NCBI GenBank assembly: GCA_025353725.1
Contig: JANXOF010000081.1
Span: forward strand, 1 to 64,000
Direction of reading: 5' to 3'
From: Polyangiaceae bacterium
GTDB lineage: Bacteria > Myxococcota_A > Polyangia > Polyangiales > Polyangiaceae
Length of the DNA: 64,000 bases
How positions within the stretch are numbered: position 1 is the first letter of the stretch; each line of letters opens with the position of its first letter. The notes under the pieces are model-generated. The model worked only from the letters and a program-made list of their open reading frames with translations. It ran no database searches and was not told the DNA's origin. The translations under genes and the position numbers were made by a program. Shown here one piece after another: positions 43,739-51,638 of this stretch.

Positions 43739-45336
43739 GCTGAGCTGGATGGCTCGCGTGCGTACGTTTTGCTTGGGTCGAGCAGCGATTGGCCCGTCAT
43801 CGCTGCCGGTTGCGCAATCCCCATGAGTTGGAGCATCGTCGGAGCGACGTCACAAATGCGGCCCCCCGTTCGGAGGTGCGCGTCGGAATCAGCCCCGTTC
43901 ATATAGATAAGCGGAACAGGATTCAACGTGTGCGAAGTGTGAGGCTGCCCTGTTTTCGGGTCGACCATCTGCTCGCAATTGCCGTGGTCGGCGGTGACGA
44001 GCAGCGCGCCGCGTTGCTTGCGCACGGCCTCGGCGATGCGACCTATACCGATGTCGACGGCCTCGACGGCTCGGATGGCCGCTGGGAGTACGCCGGTATG
44101 GCCGACCATGTCTGGATTCGCGAAGTTGACTAAAATAAAGTCAAACGCGGCACTTTCGACCGCTTTCACCACGGCGTCAGCGACGCCAGCCGCGGACATT
44201 TCCGGCTTATGATCGTAGGTGTCGACGTCTTTCGGAGACGGAATCATCGCGCGCTCTTCCCCCTCGAACGCCGCTTCGCGACCGCCGTTGAAAAAGTAAG
44301 TGACGTGCGCATATTTCTCCGTTTCGGCGCACCGAAACTGCGTCAGCCCTTCGCGCGCTAGAATTTCCGGAAAGATATCCGGATACGTTTCTCTCGCGAA
44401 CGCCACGGGGAGCTTGAGCGAAGCGTCGTAGGTCGTCATGCACGCATACCGCGCGGTCAGCGGTCCGAGTCCGCCCGTACGCGCGAACTCTTGAAAGTCG
44501 CTCGGGGCAGCCGTGAGAGCTCGGGTGAGCTCCCGGGCGCGATCGGGCCGAAAGTTGAAGTGCAACCCGGCGTCGGTTCCGGCCACGATTCCGGCGTAGT
44601 CACCCACGACGAACGGCTCGACAAATTCGTCGGTTTTCCCTGCTTTTTGACTTGCTTCGAACCCAGCAGCGGCACTCGCAAAGCGATGACCCTTCGCCTC
44701 GACCACCGCGCGGTAGGCCTTTTCAACGCGCTCCCAGCGGGAGTCGCGATCCATCCCCCAGAAGCGGCCGCTGACCGTACCGATGACGCCTTTGCCTACG
44801 AGGTGCGTCTCGAGCGCACGCAGGTACGCTGTCGCCGTTCCAGGTTGAACGTCGCGACCATCGAGGAACGCGTGCACGACGACATCGACCTGACGCGCTT
44901 TCGACGCATCGATAAGCGAGAAGAGCTGCAGAATATGACTGTGAACGCCGCCGTCGGACACGAGTCCGAAAAGATGAAGTCGACCTCCGGCTTGCCGCGC
45001 TTTTTCGATAACGTCGTGGATAATCGGATTCTTCCCGAGCGTGCCGTCGGCCACACTCGCGTCGATACGCATGATGTCCATCAACGCTATACGACCCGCG
45101 CCGAAGTTTAGGTGACCGACTTCGCTGTTACCCATTTGTCCGACCGGGAGCCCGACGTCGGGCCCGCTCGTCCCAATGACGCCGTGTGGAAACTCGCGCT
45201 CGAGGCGGTCAAGGTTCGGAGTGACCGCGAGCTTCACGGCATTATCCGCTTTCGGCTCGCGATCCCCGAGGCCATCGAGGATCATGAGGACGACAGGGCG
45301 AGGGCGGCTCATCGCGACAGGCTTACCGGATACCAT
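43735..45336 (-). CDS. gpmI: Cofactor-independent phosphoglycerate mutase
   Basis: Interconverts 3- and 2-phosphoglycerate in glycolysis using two Mn ions and a phosphoserine. The metal-binding LDGLGDRE, nucleophile Ser71 in QMGNSEVGHLNFGAGR, HAFLDGRDVQPG, ADHGNCEQM and HTSHTLNPVP motifs are intact. 533 residues from the ATG at 45336, which has AGGG about 7 bases upstream; ATG 45312 (MSRPRPVV) is an alternative nearer to family lengths. It heads an operon with the PEGA kinase. Confidence 0.95.
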   Translation of the reverse strand: MVSGKPVAMSRPRPVVLMILDGLGDREPKADNAVKLAVTPNLDRLEREFPHGVIGTSGPDVGLPVGQMGNSEVGHLNFGAGRIALMDIMRIDASVADGTLGKNPIIHDVIEKARQAGGRLHLFGLVSDGGVHSHILQLFSLIDASKARQVDVVVHAFLDGRDVQPGTATAYLRALETHLVGKGVIGTVSGRFWGMDRDSRWERVEKAYRAVVEAKGHRFASAAAGFEASQKAGKTDEFVEPFVVGDYAGIVAGTDAGLHFNFRPDRARELTRALTAAPSDFQEFARTGGLGPLTARYACMTTYDASLKLPVAFARETYPDIFPEILAREGLTQFRCAETEKYAHVTYFFNGGREAAFEGEERAMIPSPKDVDTYDHKPEMSAAGVADAVVKAVESAAFDFILVNFANPDMVGHTGVLPAAIRAVEAVDIGIGRIAEAVRKQRGALLVTADHGNCEQMVDPKTGQPHTSHTLNPVPLIYMNGADSDAHLRTGGRICDVAPTMLQLMGIAQPAAMTGQSLLDPSKTYAREPSSSA

Positions 45337-45580
45337 CGCGCGACCCTACTCCAGCTGCTCGTTTGTTGCACCCGCGGAAGGCAGCGCGCAGGAATGGTCT
45401 CTTGAAAAAACATACGTTAGGCAATTGCTCGGGAGTGCCCCGTACGAGCTCATTCAGCGGTCGTCGGAGTCGCTCGCAGGCCGCCTACGCTTTATCGCAA
45501 TGAGCGGTTTCTGCGCCTGAGCGCTAGCCGCATAAGCGCTTCCTCTTGAGGCGGCCGCTCGGTTGCCGTATCTCGCACGA

Positions 45581-46291
45581 ATGGCTTGGATTCGCGCTCT
45601 TCTTCGGGGTCAGAAAGTGCTCGCACGCGCGAAGGCCGACGGAACGCTCGACGACCAGGGGGGCCGCGTCGAAGTTCGGTACAAGCCGAACGATGGGCGC
45701 GCTTATCACGCTGCGGCGCGTAACATAGAGCCCGTCGCCGGAGAGCCGATTCTCCCGGATGACGCGTGCGCGCCTGCCGAGGCCGCGCCCACGAAGGCAG
45801 AGGCCTCCGCCGAACGAAAAACAGCGGCCGCGGCGAAAGCGCTCGCGCCAGGTGCGGTGCCGACGGACGCATGGACGGTCTACGCCGATGGAGCGTGTTC
45901 GGGCAATCCTGGTCCCGCAGGACTCGGGATCGTCCTCGTGGGCCCGGACGGCACGGTCGCCGAGGGATTCGAATACCTCGGTGTCGGCACCAACAATATC
46001 GCAGAGCTTACAGGCATCTTGCGCGCCGCGGAGATCGTGCCTTCCGGGGCCGCGGCGGTGGTCCACACCGACAGTCAGTACGCCATCGGCGTTCTCACGA
46101 AAGGCTGGAAGGCAAAGGCCAACCAAGAGCTGATTGCCGGCATTAAGAGCGCCCTTTCGAAGCGCGTAGGCTGGCGCGTGGTCTACGTTCCGGGGCATGC
46201 AGGCGTACCGTTGAACGAGCGCGCCGACGAGCTTGCACGCGAGGCCGTACGCTCGCGGTCGTCGAAGCTTCCGGCGCGACCTGGTTCGTGA
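45581..46291 (+). CDS. rnhA: Ribonuclease HI with N-terminal extension
   Basis: Degrades RNA in RNA-DNA hybrids. From ATG 45581 it has 236 residues. The RNase H domain (about 95-225) has the four acidic residues in YADGACSGNP, NNIAELTG, HTDSQYAIG and ERADELAR. The first 50 residues (MAWIRALLRGQKV...PNDGRAYHAA) form a small basic domain unlike the usual hybrid-binding domain; an Ala/Glu-rich linker follows. The GTG start of the next gene overlaps the stop (GTGA). The ORF track start at 45563 is a TTG. Confidence 0.93.
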   Translation: MAWIRALLRGQKVLARAKADGTLDDQGGRVEVRYKPNDGRAYHAAARNIEPVAGEPILPDDACAPAEAAPTKAEASAERKTAAAAKALAPGAVPTDAWTVYADGACSGNPGPAGLGIVLVGPDGTVAEGFEYLGVGTNNIAELTGILRAAEIVPSGAAAVVHTDSQYAIGVLTKGWKAKANQELIAGIKSALSKRVGWRVVYVPGHAGVPLNERADELAREAVRSRSSKLPARPGS

Positions 46292-46923
46292 GTATGCTGA
46301 GGGCCCTCATGCCTGCGATTGCCCCCCGTATTCACCCGACGTCAGACGTCTCCCCGAAAGCCACCATCGGTGACGGAACGCAGATTTGGCTCTTTTGCCA
46401 AGTTCGCGAAAACGCGACGATCGGCAAAGACTGCATTTTCGGCAAAGGCATTTACGTTGACAGCGATGTCGTTATCGGCGACCGAGTCAAAATTCAGAAC
46501 AATGTATCGATCTACGTCGGAGCGACCATTGAGGATGGCGTGTTCGTCGGTCCTCACGTCTGTTTCACGAACGACAAGGTGCCGCGCGCGGTGAATCCCG
46601 ACCAGACCCCGAAGGCCGCGCACGACTGGGTCGTCACCCCGACACGGGTAAAAAACGGGGCCTCGTTGGGGGCGAACGCGACCATTGTATGCGGCGTCAC
46701 CATAGGCTCCTGGGCGATGGTAGGCGCGGGAGCCGTGGTTACGAAAGACGTTCCCGACCACGCGCTTGTGCTAGGAAATCCAGCGCGATTCGCGGGTTGG
46801 GTGTGCTCCTGCGGCGAGCGCGTAACGGTCGACGATAGCTCGAACGAGGGCGCCTGCACGTGCGGGCGAGTCCTCGCGAAACGCGACGGACGGATACGCC
46901 TCGTCGAACGCACCAAGGAGTGA
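46288..46923 (+). CDS. WbpD-like nucleotide-sugar N-acetyltransferase
   Basis: A 211-residue left-handed beta-helix acyltransferase with hexapeptide repeats from IHPTSDVSPKATIGDGTQIW to GSWAMVGAGAVVTKDVPDHALVLGNPA. IQNNVSIYVGATIEDGVFVGPHVCFTND is characteristic of WbpD/WlbB, which acetylates the 3-amino group of UDP-2-acetamido-3-amino-2,3-dideoxyglucuronate. The C-terminus carries four Cys (CSCGE...CTCGR) that look like a small zinc ribbon. The GTG start at 46288 overlaps rnhA; ATGs at 46294 and 46309 are alternatives. The cognate dehydrogenase and aminotransferase are 9 kb downstream. Confidence 0.87.
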   Translation: MSMLRALMPAIAPRIHPTSDVSPKATIGDGTQIWLFCQVRENATIGKDCIFGKGIYVDSDVVIGDRVKIQNNVSIYVGATIEDGVFVGPHVCFTNDKVPRAVNPDQTPKAAHDWVVTPTRVKNGASLGANATIVCGVTIGSWAMVGAGAVVTKDVPDHALVLGNPARFAGWVCSCGERVTVDDSSNEGACTCGRVLAKRDGRIRLVERTKE

Positions 46924-46929
46924 TACCGA

Positions 46930-47769
46930 ATGGCTACTATCTTTCGTGAAGGGTTGTTCGCGGATCACGTCGCCATCGTCACGGGGGGTGGTAGCGGAAT
47001 CGGACTCGCGACCGCGACCGCACTCGGCGAGCTCGGCGCAAAAATCGCCATCTGCGGGCGCAAGAAGGAGAAACTCGACAGCGCCGAGCAAACGCTTCGC
47101 GCGCGAGGAATCGACGTCTTCGCCGCCGCGTGCGACATCCGCGAAGTCGAACAGATTCAAGCCTTTGTCGACGCCGTCAAAACGAACCTCGGCACGGCAA
47201 CGATCCTCGTCAACAACGCAGGCGGTCAGTTCCCGACCACCGCGGAGACCGTGACCCCACGAGGCTGGGAGGCTGTCGTACGGAACAACCTGAACGGGAC
47301 GTTCTTCATGACGCAAGCGGTCGCGGTGAAGCACTTCATTCCGTCGCGCCGCGGCCGGATCGTCAACGTCATTGCCAATGTCGCGCGTGGGTTCCCTGGG
47401 ATGATTCATACCGGCGCGGCCCGCGCGGGCGTTGAAAACATGACGAAAACACTCGCCATCGAGTGGGCAATGCACAACATTCAAGTCAACGCGATAGCCC
47501 CCGGGATCATCCGAACGAGCGGCACGGACCAGTATCCCCCGGAGCTCGTCGAGGCAAGTCGCACGAAAACCCCAATGAAGCGCCTCGGGACCCCGGGCGA
47601 AGTCGCGCAGCTCATCGTTTATCTAGCTTCGGAGGCCGCGTGGTTCGTCACGGGTGAGTGCTGGTACATCGATGGCGGCGCTCACCTTTGGGGTGACAAC
47701 TGGATCATCGACGACGACCACGCGCCGAAGACGCCGCCCATCATCGAAGAGCTTGCGAAATCGGAATAG
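46930..47769 (+). CDS. SDR oxidoreductase, trans-2-enoyl-CoA reductase (PECR)-like
   Basis: 279 residues. Rossmann motif GGGSGIG at about 19-25, NNAGG, and the PECR-like segment HTGAARAGVENMTKTLAIEW. At the canonical YxxxK site the sequence reads TGAAR, so Tyr and Lys are replaced as in PECR-type enzymes, which use other residues. WYIDGGAHLWGDNW and the extended C-terminus also fit that subfamily. The likely reaction is reduction of an unsaturated acyl-CoA by NADPH. It is 6 bases after the acetyltransferase gene and 5 before the TMTC-like gene, so it is part of the glycan operon, an unexpected setting for fatty-acid enzymology. Confidence 0.82.
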   Translation: MATIFREGLFADHVAIVTGGGSGIGLATATALGELGAKIAICGRKKEKLDSAEQTLRARGIDVFAAACDIREVEQIQAFVDAVKTNLGTATILVNNAGGQFPTTAETVTPRGWEAVVRNNLNGTFFMTQAVAVKHFIPSRRGRIVNVIANVARGFPGMIHTGAARAGVENMTKTLAIEWAMHNIQVNAIAPGIIRTSGTDQYPPELVEASRTKTPMKRLGTPGEVAQLIVYLASEAAWFVTGECWYIDGGAHLWGDNWIIDDDHAPKTPPIIEELAKSE

Positions 47770-47774
47770 CCGGC

Positions 47775-49742
47775 GTGGGGAGCGACGGAGACCAAAGCAA
47801 CTCGAGCGATTCGCAAGAGGCGGGTGCGGGCTACGATACCGGAGTTCACCCGAAGTTCGCGGCGGGCCTCCGGCGATGGCTTCGCGACTACCTGTTTGGC
47901 GACATTCCGACCTTCGGTGTCGCGCTCGTTCCGTATTGTTTTCTGTCGATGCTTCTCTTTACTCGGCATCCCCGAACGAACTTTATCTTCGACGAGCAAG
48001 AGGCGCTTCTCGCCAATCCTTACGTGCGAAGTATCGCCGATGCTCAGCCAAAGTTTCGCTGGGTCGATGCGTTCTACAGAGATTTTTGGGGACTCGGGCC
48101 TGACCGAAGTATCGGCTCTTACAGGCCCATCCCGGACCTCGTGTGGCGTGCGCTCTGGGGTCTCGGTGCCCGCGAGCAGACTCCATTTCTCCACCATTGG
48201 ATCAACGTCCTCTTCCACGGAATGAACGGCGCGCTCGTCTGCGTCGTCGCGTTTCAGCTCACGCGAAACCGCAGGACGGCATGGCTTGCCGGGGCATGCT
48301 TTACGGCGAGCGCTGTCCTCACGGAGGCCGTCAGCGGCGTCGTCGGGATCTCCGACGTGCTCGGCGCGACCGGCGCGCTTCTCGGGCTTCTTGCGCTCTC
48401 CCTGCGTCTGCCGTGGATGGCACTCGGAGTCTTCTTCGCGACACTGTTTGGCCTTTATTCGAAAGAGAGCGCGCTGTGCTGCGTGCCACTTTTGCCATTC
48501 ACGGCACTCCTGGCGGCGCAAATTCATCATCCCGAAAAGCCTCGACGTTGGCTCCGTGCGACGTTTGCGTTCGTCGGCGCAGCGGGCGCGTTCGTGCTCT
48601 ACGTCGAGGCACGCAGGCGCATGTTTCCGACGCCGCTACCCGCCGAACTCGAGATCGAAGCCAACACGGGAAAGCCGCTTACAGCGCGTGTTTTTGCGAC
48701 TCTTTTACGTTGGTACGCGCAGCCAAACTTACCGAAAGACCCGCTCAACAACCCGCTGGTCAACGCTCATGGTCCACTCCGCATCGCGGGTGCGTTGCGC
48801 GTTTACTTTCGCGGACTCGAACAGCTCGTGTTTCCCTATCCACTCGCAGGCGACTACTCCGCGCCGCAGGAGCCGGTTCCGGACGGCGTCGTGTTCCCGG
48901 CGAGCCTTGTCGGCGCGGTGCTCTTCGTTGTGCCGGCGCCGCTCGCAGCCTGGCTCGGGGTTCGTGCGTACCGACGCTGGAGCCCGTACGCATGGGCAAT
49001 CGACATGTCGCCCGTCGTCGGGCTTGCGTGCGTATGGGTCGTGCTTTCGTACTTTCCGGTCTCGAATATCCCCGTGCTCCTTCCGACCGTCCGCGCGGAG
49101 CGTTTTTGGTACCTTCCGGCGATAGGCTCCAGCCTCCTCCTCGCGATCGCGTTTTCAGCGGCTCTGGATAAATTCGTTCGTGGTTCTCTCGCGCGTACCG
49201 TCGTGGTTTTGCTCATCGGTCTTTTTTTCATGGGTCAAGGCTTGGCGGCGAGGCTCCACGCCAACGATTACACTGACGATTTGAGCTTTTGGGACGCCAC
49301 GCGAAAAGCTGTCCCGCGAAGTGCGAAGGCTCATCTCAATTACTCGGTGATGAAGGGCGCGCGCGGCGATCTTGAAGAGCGGCGTGCGGCCAACGTAGTG
49401 GCGCTCGAGCTGGCTCCACAATGGCCGATGGCGAGCGTATATTTAGGAGACACGCTTTGCAGGCTTCATCGGGCCCCTGAGGCGTGGCCGCACTACCTAC
49501 GAGGGTTCGAGCTGGCGCCGAGCGACGTCAACCTCGTGGCACTCGCTATGCAATGCCTGTGGGACGAAAAAATGCTAGCCCCGGACTCCGCAATCCGCGC
49601 CGAGCTCGACGCAAGGAAGAGCGACCATCCGGGTTCGTGGGTCGAGTACTTAGCCAAAGATATTCTCGAGCACGGCGAGGAGCACAACGGCGTCGAGCCG
49701 AAGTATCGCCCTCGCGGATATAACGAGGGACCGAAGGAGTAG
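47775..49742 (+). CDS. TMTC-like GT-C membrane protein with TPR tail
   Basis: 655 residues, GTG start. About eleven hydrophobic helices follow the acidic first-loop motif FIFDEQEALLANPYV, which parallels the FDDxxxIxxNPxV of O-mannosyltransferase TMTC proteins. YRPI and ERFWYLPAIG resemble other TMTC landmarks. The last 130 residues are TPR-like (KAHLNYSVMKGARGDLEERRAANVVALEL). It likely glycosylates exported proteins or lipids using a polyprenyl-linked sugar. It belongs to the same operon as the SDR gene. Confidence 0.78.
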   Translation: MGSDGDQSNSSDSQEAGAGYDTGVHPKFAAGLRRWLRDYLFGDIPTFGVALVPYCFLSMLLFTRHPRTNFIFDEQEALLANPYVRSIADAQPKFRWVDAFYRDFWGLGPDRSIGSYRPIPDLVWRALWGLGAREQTPFLHHWINVLFHGMNGALVCVVAFQLTRNRRTAWLAGACFTASAVLTEAVSGVVGISDVLGATGALLGLLALSLRLPWMALGVFFATLFGLYSKESALCCVPLLPFTALLAAQIHHPEKPRRWLRATFAFVGAAGAFVLYVEARRRMFPTPLPAELEIEANTGKPLTARVFATLLRWYAQPNLPKDPLNNPLVNAHGPLRIAGALRVYFRGLEQLVFPYPLAGDYSAPQEPVPDGVVFPASLVGAVLFVVPAPLAAWLGVRAYRRWSPYAWAIDMSPVVGLACVWVVLSYFPVSNIPVLLPTVRAERFWYLPAIGSSLLLAIAFSAALDKFVRGSLARTVVVLLIGLFFMGQGLAARLHANDYTDDLSFWDATRKAVPRSAKAHLNYSVMKGARGDLEERRAANVVALELAPQWPMASVYLGDTLCRLHRAPEAWPHYLRGFELAPSDVNLVALAMQCLWDEKMLAPDSAIRAELDARKSDHPGSWVEYLAKDILEHGEEHNGVEPKYRPRGYNEGPKE

Positions 49743-49829
49743 GCGCGAAGCGAGACATCGCATGCTTTTCTATGCTGTCAAAACGAACCTGGGGGACGAA
49801 AGCCCGGCGCCATCGTAAAGTCTCGCGCA

Positions 49830-51632
49830 GTGGCTTACGTAGATTCGTTTCGGCGCGCACTTCGGGATTTTAAGGTTTTTTCTAACCGTGCCATAGTTGG
49901 CGCGCGAGGCGCCAAAGTGACCACTCTTGCGCTGCTCGCGGGGATAGTCATCGCGGGCCGGATCGCGCTTCTCCAACTCGCGTGCCTCGCGCACCCGATC
50001 TTCGCCGGAGAGGGTCACAGTTGGCGCCAATCGTTCACGTACGGTGTGGCTTGGAACTTCGCGCACACGACGCACGACTTCTTCAAGCCACGAATGTTTC
50101 CAGAGCTGGTCAAAAATAACATTATTGCAATGGAGGCTCCGATCTACCCCTATCTGGGTGGAGCGCTAATTTCGCTTTTTGGAGATGGTGTGGGCCCGCT
50201 CCGCGTAGTCTCTTGGCTTTCGCTCGTCGTGATTGTCGTCGTCGTGTTCGTGTGGCTCGGCCAAGGTCGAGCGACGCGGAAGGAGGCATGGTGTGATCGA
50301 GCTGGATTTCTAATCGCGCTCGGAGTTTCTCCTGCAGTCGCTGTCGAGTTCCGGTCTGTCCAGCCCGATCCGATGGCCGCGGGTCTCGCGGCGGCGGCCG
50401 CGTTTTTCCTCTCGCGGTATGCGAGCCGCGAGCGGCGACGCGACCTCGCGATAGGCGCTTTTTTAGCATCGCTCGCGGTCCTCACGAAGCCCGTCGTGCT
50501 CGGCGTCATTCCCTCGCTCGCGCTCCTCGGAATCTACGGCAAGGGATGGCCGCGTCGCGTTCTTCAAGTCGCACTCGCACTCGCATTGGCACTCGCCCCA
50601 CATGTCCTATGGGACCGCTGGGCGCATCATTTGCTCAGTGACGAGATGGGTGGCTTGGTGGTCATCTCGATTGATCACAACCCAACGTTGATGCTCCAAA
50701 ACCTTACCAACGCAAGTTACATAAGAGAGGCCGTTCTCCACTTTATTCCAGACTATGCAGGCTCCTGGTGGCTGGTTCCTTCGATGCTGGCGGGCGTCTA
50801 CCGAGGGCTCGCAGACGCGCGCCTTCGGCGGCTCGGACTCGCGATGCTTCTCTGGATGCTTGTCTATACGATCGAGCTACTCGCGTTTGGCGATCGTCTC
50901 CACTCAAACGCCTATTATTTCGTACTTGCCCCTATGCCGGTACTGCTTTTTAGTGCATTCGGGATAGGAGCGCTCGTCCAAGCTCTCGACAGCGCCACAA
51001 AGCGAATGACTCCCGTGGCCTCACGGGCTGCGCTGGTGACGCTTTTGCTTCCCGTCGGACTCGTATTTTCTAGCAAAGTCGACTGGTCCATCGTCGACCA
51101 CCCCGGACTCGCGCTTGAACTGAATAGAGCCGTTTGGACAAGCGACCTACGTCTCGCACTGCTTCTGTTTGCTTTGGCTATTGCTTTCGGACTATCTACG
51201 AATGTTCGAGCTCGACGGGTACCACTCTGGGTAGGTCTACCGGTCCTCTCAGGCGTTCTCATCTCTGCGTTCTGGGCATCGCAGGATGCGGCTCAGTACT
51301 TTCGCTATTACGAGGCTAGCCGGACGCGGGGTCCTTTTAGCGGCGAACTCAAAGAGATGAGACACGCTATCAACCTGCATTCAACACCGGACGACCGCGT
51401 GATATTCGACCCCTCCGACATGGTGTTTTTCTCTTATGCCGCTCGGAATGGCTTTGCAGCTACGGAAGCAAAGAGCGCAGAGCAAGTAAGCCGCCTCCGT
51501 TCGCGCGGCGCACGTCTTTACCTTCAAAACATCCAAGCAGGAGCGACCAGCAGCGTCGTGCCACATGGTCGCCTGCTGGAGAGCAGCCCGCGTTTTAACC
51601 TGTATTGCGTTGCCGCGGACGACTGCCTCTAG
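49830..51632 (+). CDS. ArnT-like GT-C glycosyltransferase
   Basis: 600 residues, GTG start. Multi-helix membrane protein. The first exterior loop has the PMT/ArnT-like sequence FAGEGHSWRQSFTYGVAWNF, with acidic Glu and WRQ residues typical of the family's catalytic loop, and MEAPIYPYLGGALISLFG follows. The C-terminal soluble part is short. It is expected to use a lipid-linked sugar donor in the periplasm. It follows the TMTC-like gene by 87 bases and converges on the YfhO-like gene with 6 bases between stops. Confidence 0.75.
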   Translation: MAYVDSFRRALRDFKVFSNRAIVGARGAKVTTLALLAGIVIAGRIALLQLACLAHPIFAGEGHSWRQSFTYGVAWNFAHTTHDFFKPRMFPELVKNNIIAMEAPIYPYLGGALISLFGDGVGPLRVVSWLSLVVIVVVVFVWLGQGRATRKEAWCDRAGFLIALGVSPAVAVEFRSVQPDPMAAGLAAAAAFFLSRYASRERRRDLAIGAFLASLAVLTKPVVLGVIPSLALLGIYGKGWPRRVLQVALALALALAPHVLWDRWAHHLLSDEMGGLVVISIDHNPTLMLQNLTNASYIREAVLHFIPDYAGSWWLVPSMLAGVYRGLADARLRRLGLAMLLWMLVYTIELLAFGDRLHSNAYYFVLAPMPVLLFSAFGIGALVQALDSATKRMTPVASRAALVTLLLPVGLVFSSKVDWSIVDHPGLALELNRAVWTSDLRLALLLFALAIAFGLSTNVRARRVPLWVGLPVLSGVLISAFWASQDAAQYFRYYEASRTRGPFSGELKEMRHAINLHSTPDDRVIFDPSDMVFFSYAARNGFAATEAKSAEQVSRLRSRGARLYLQNIQAGATSSVVPHGRLLESSPRFNLYCVAADDCL

Positions 51633-51638
51633 AATTCG

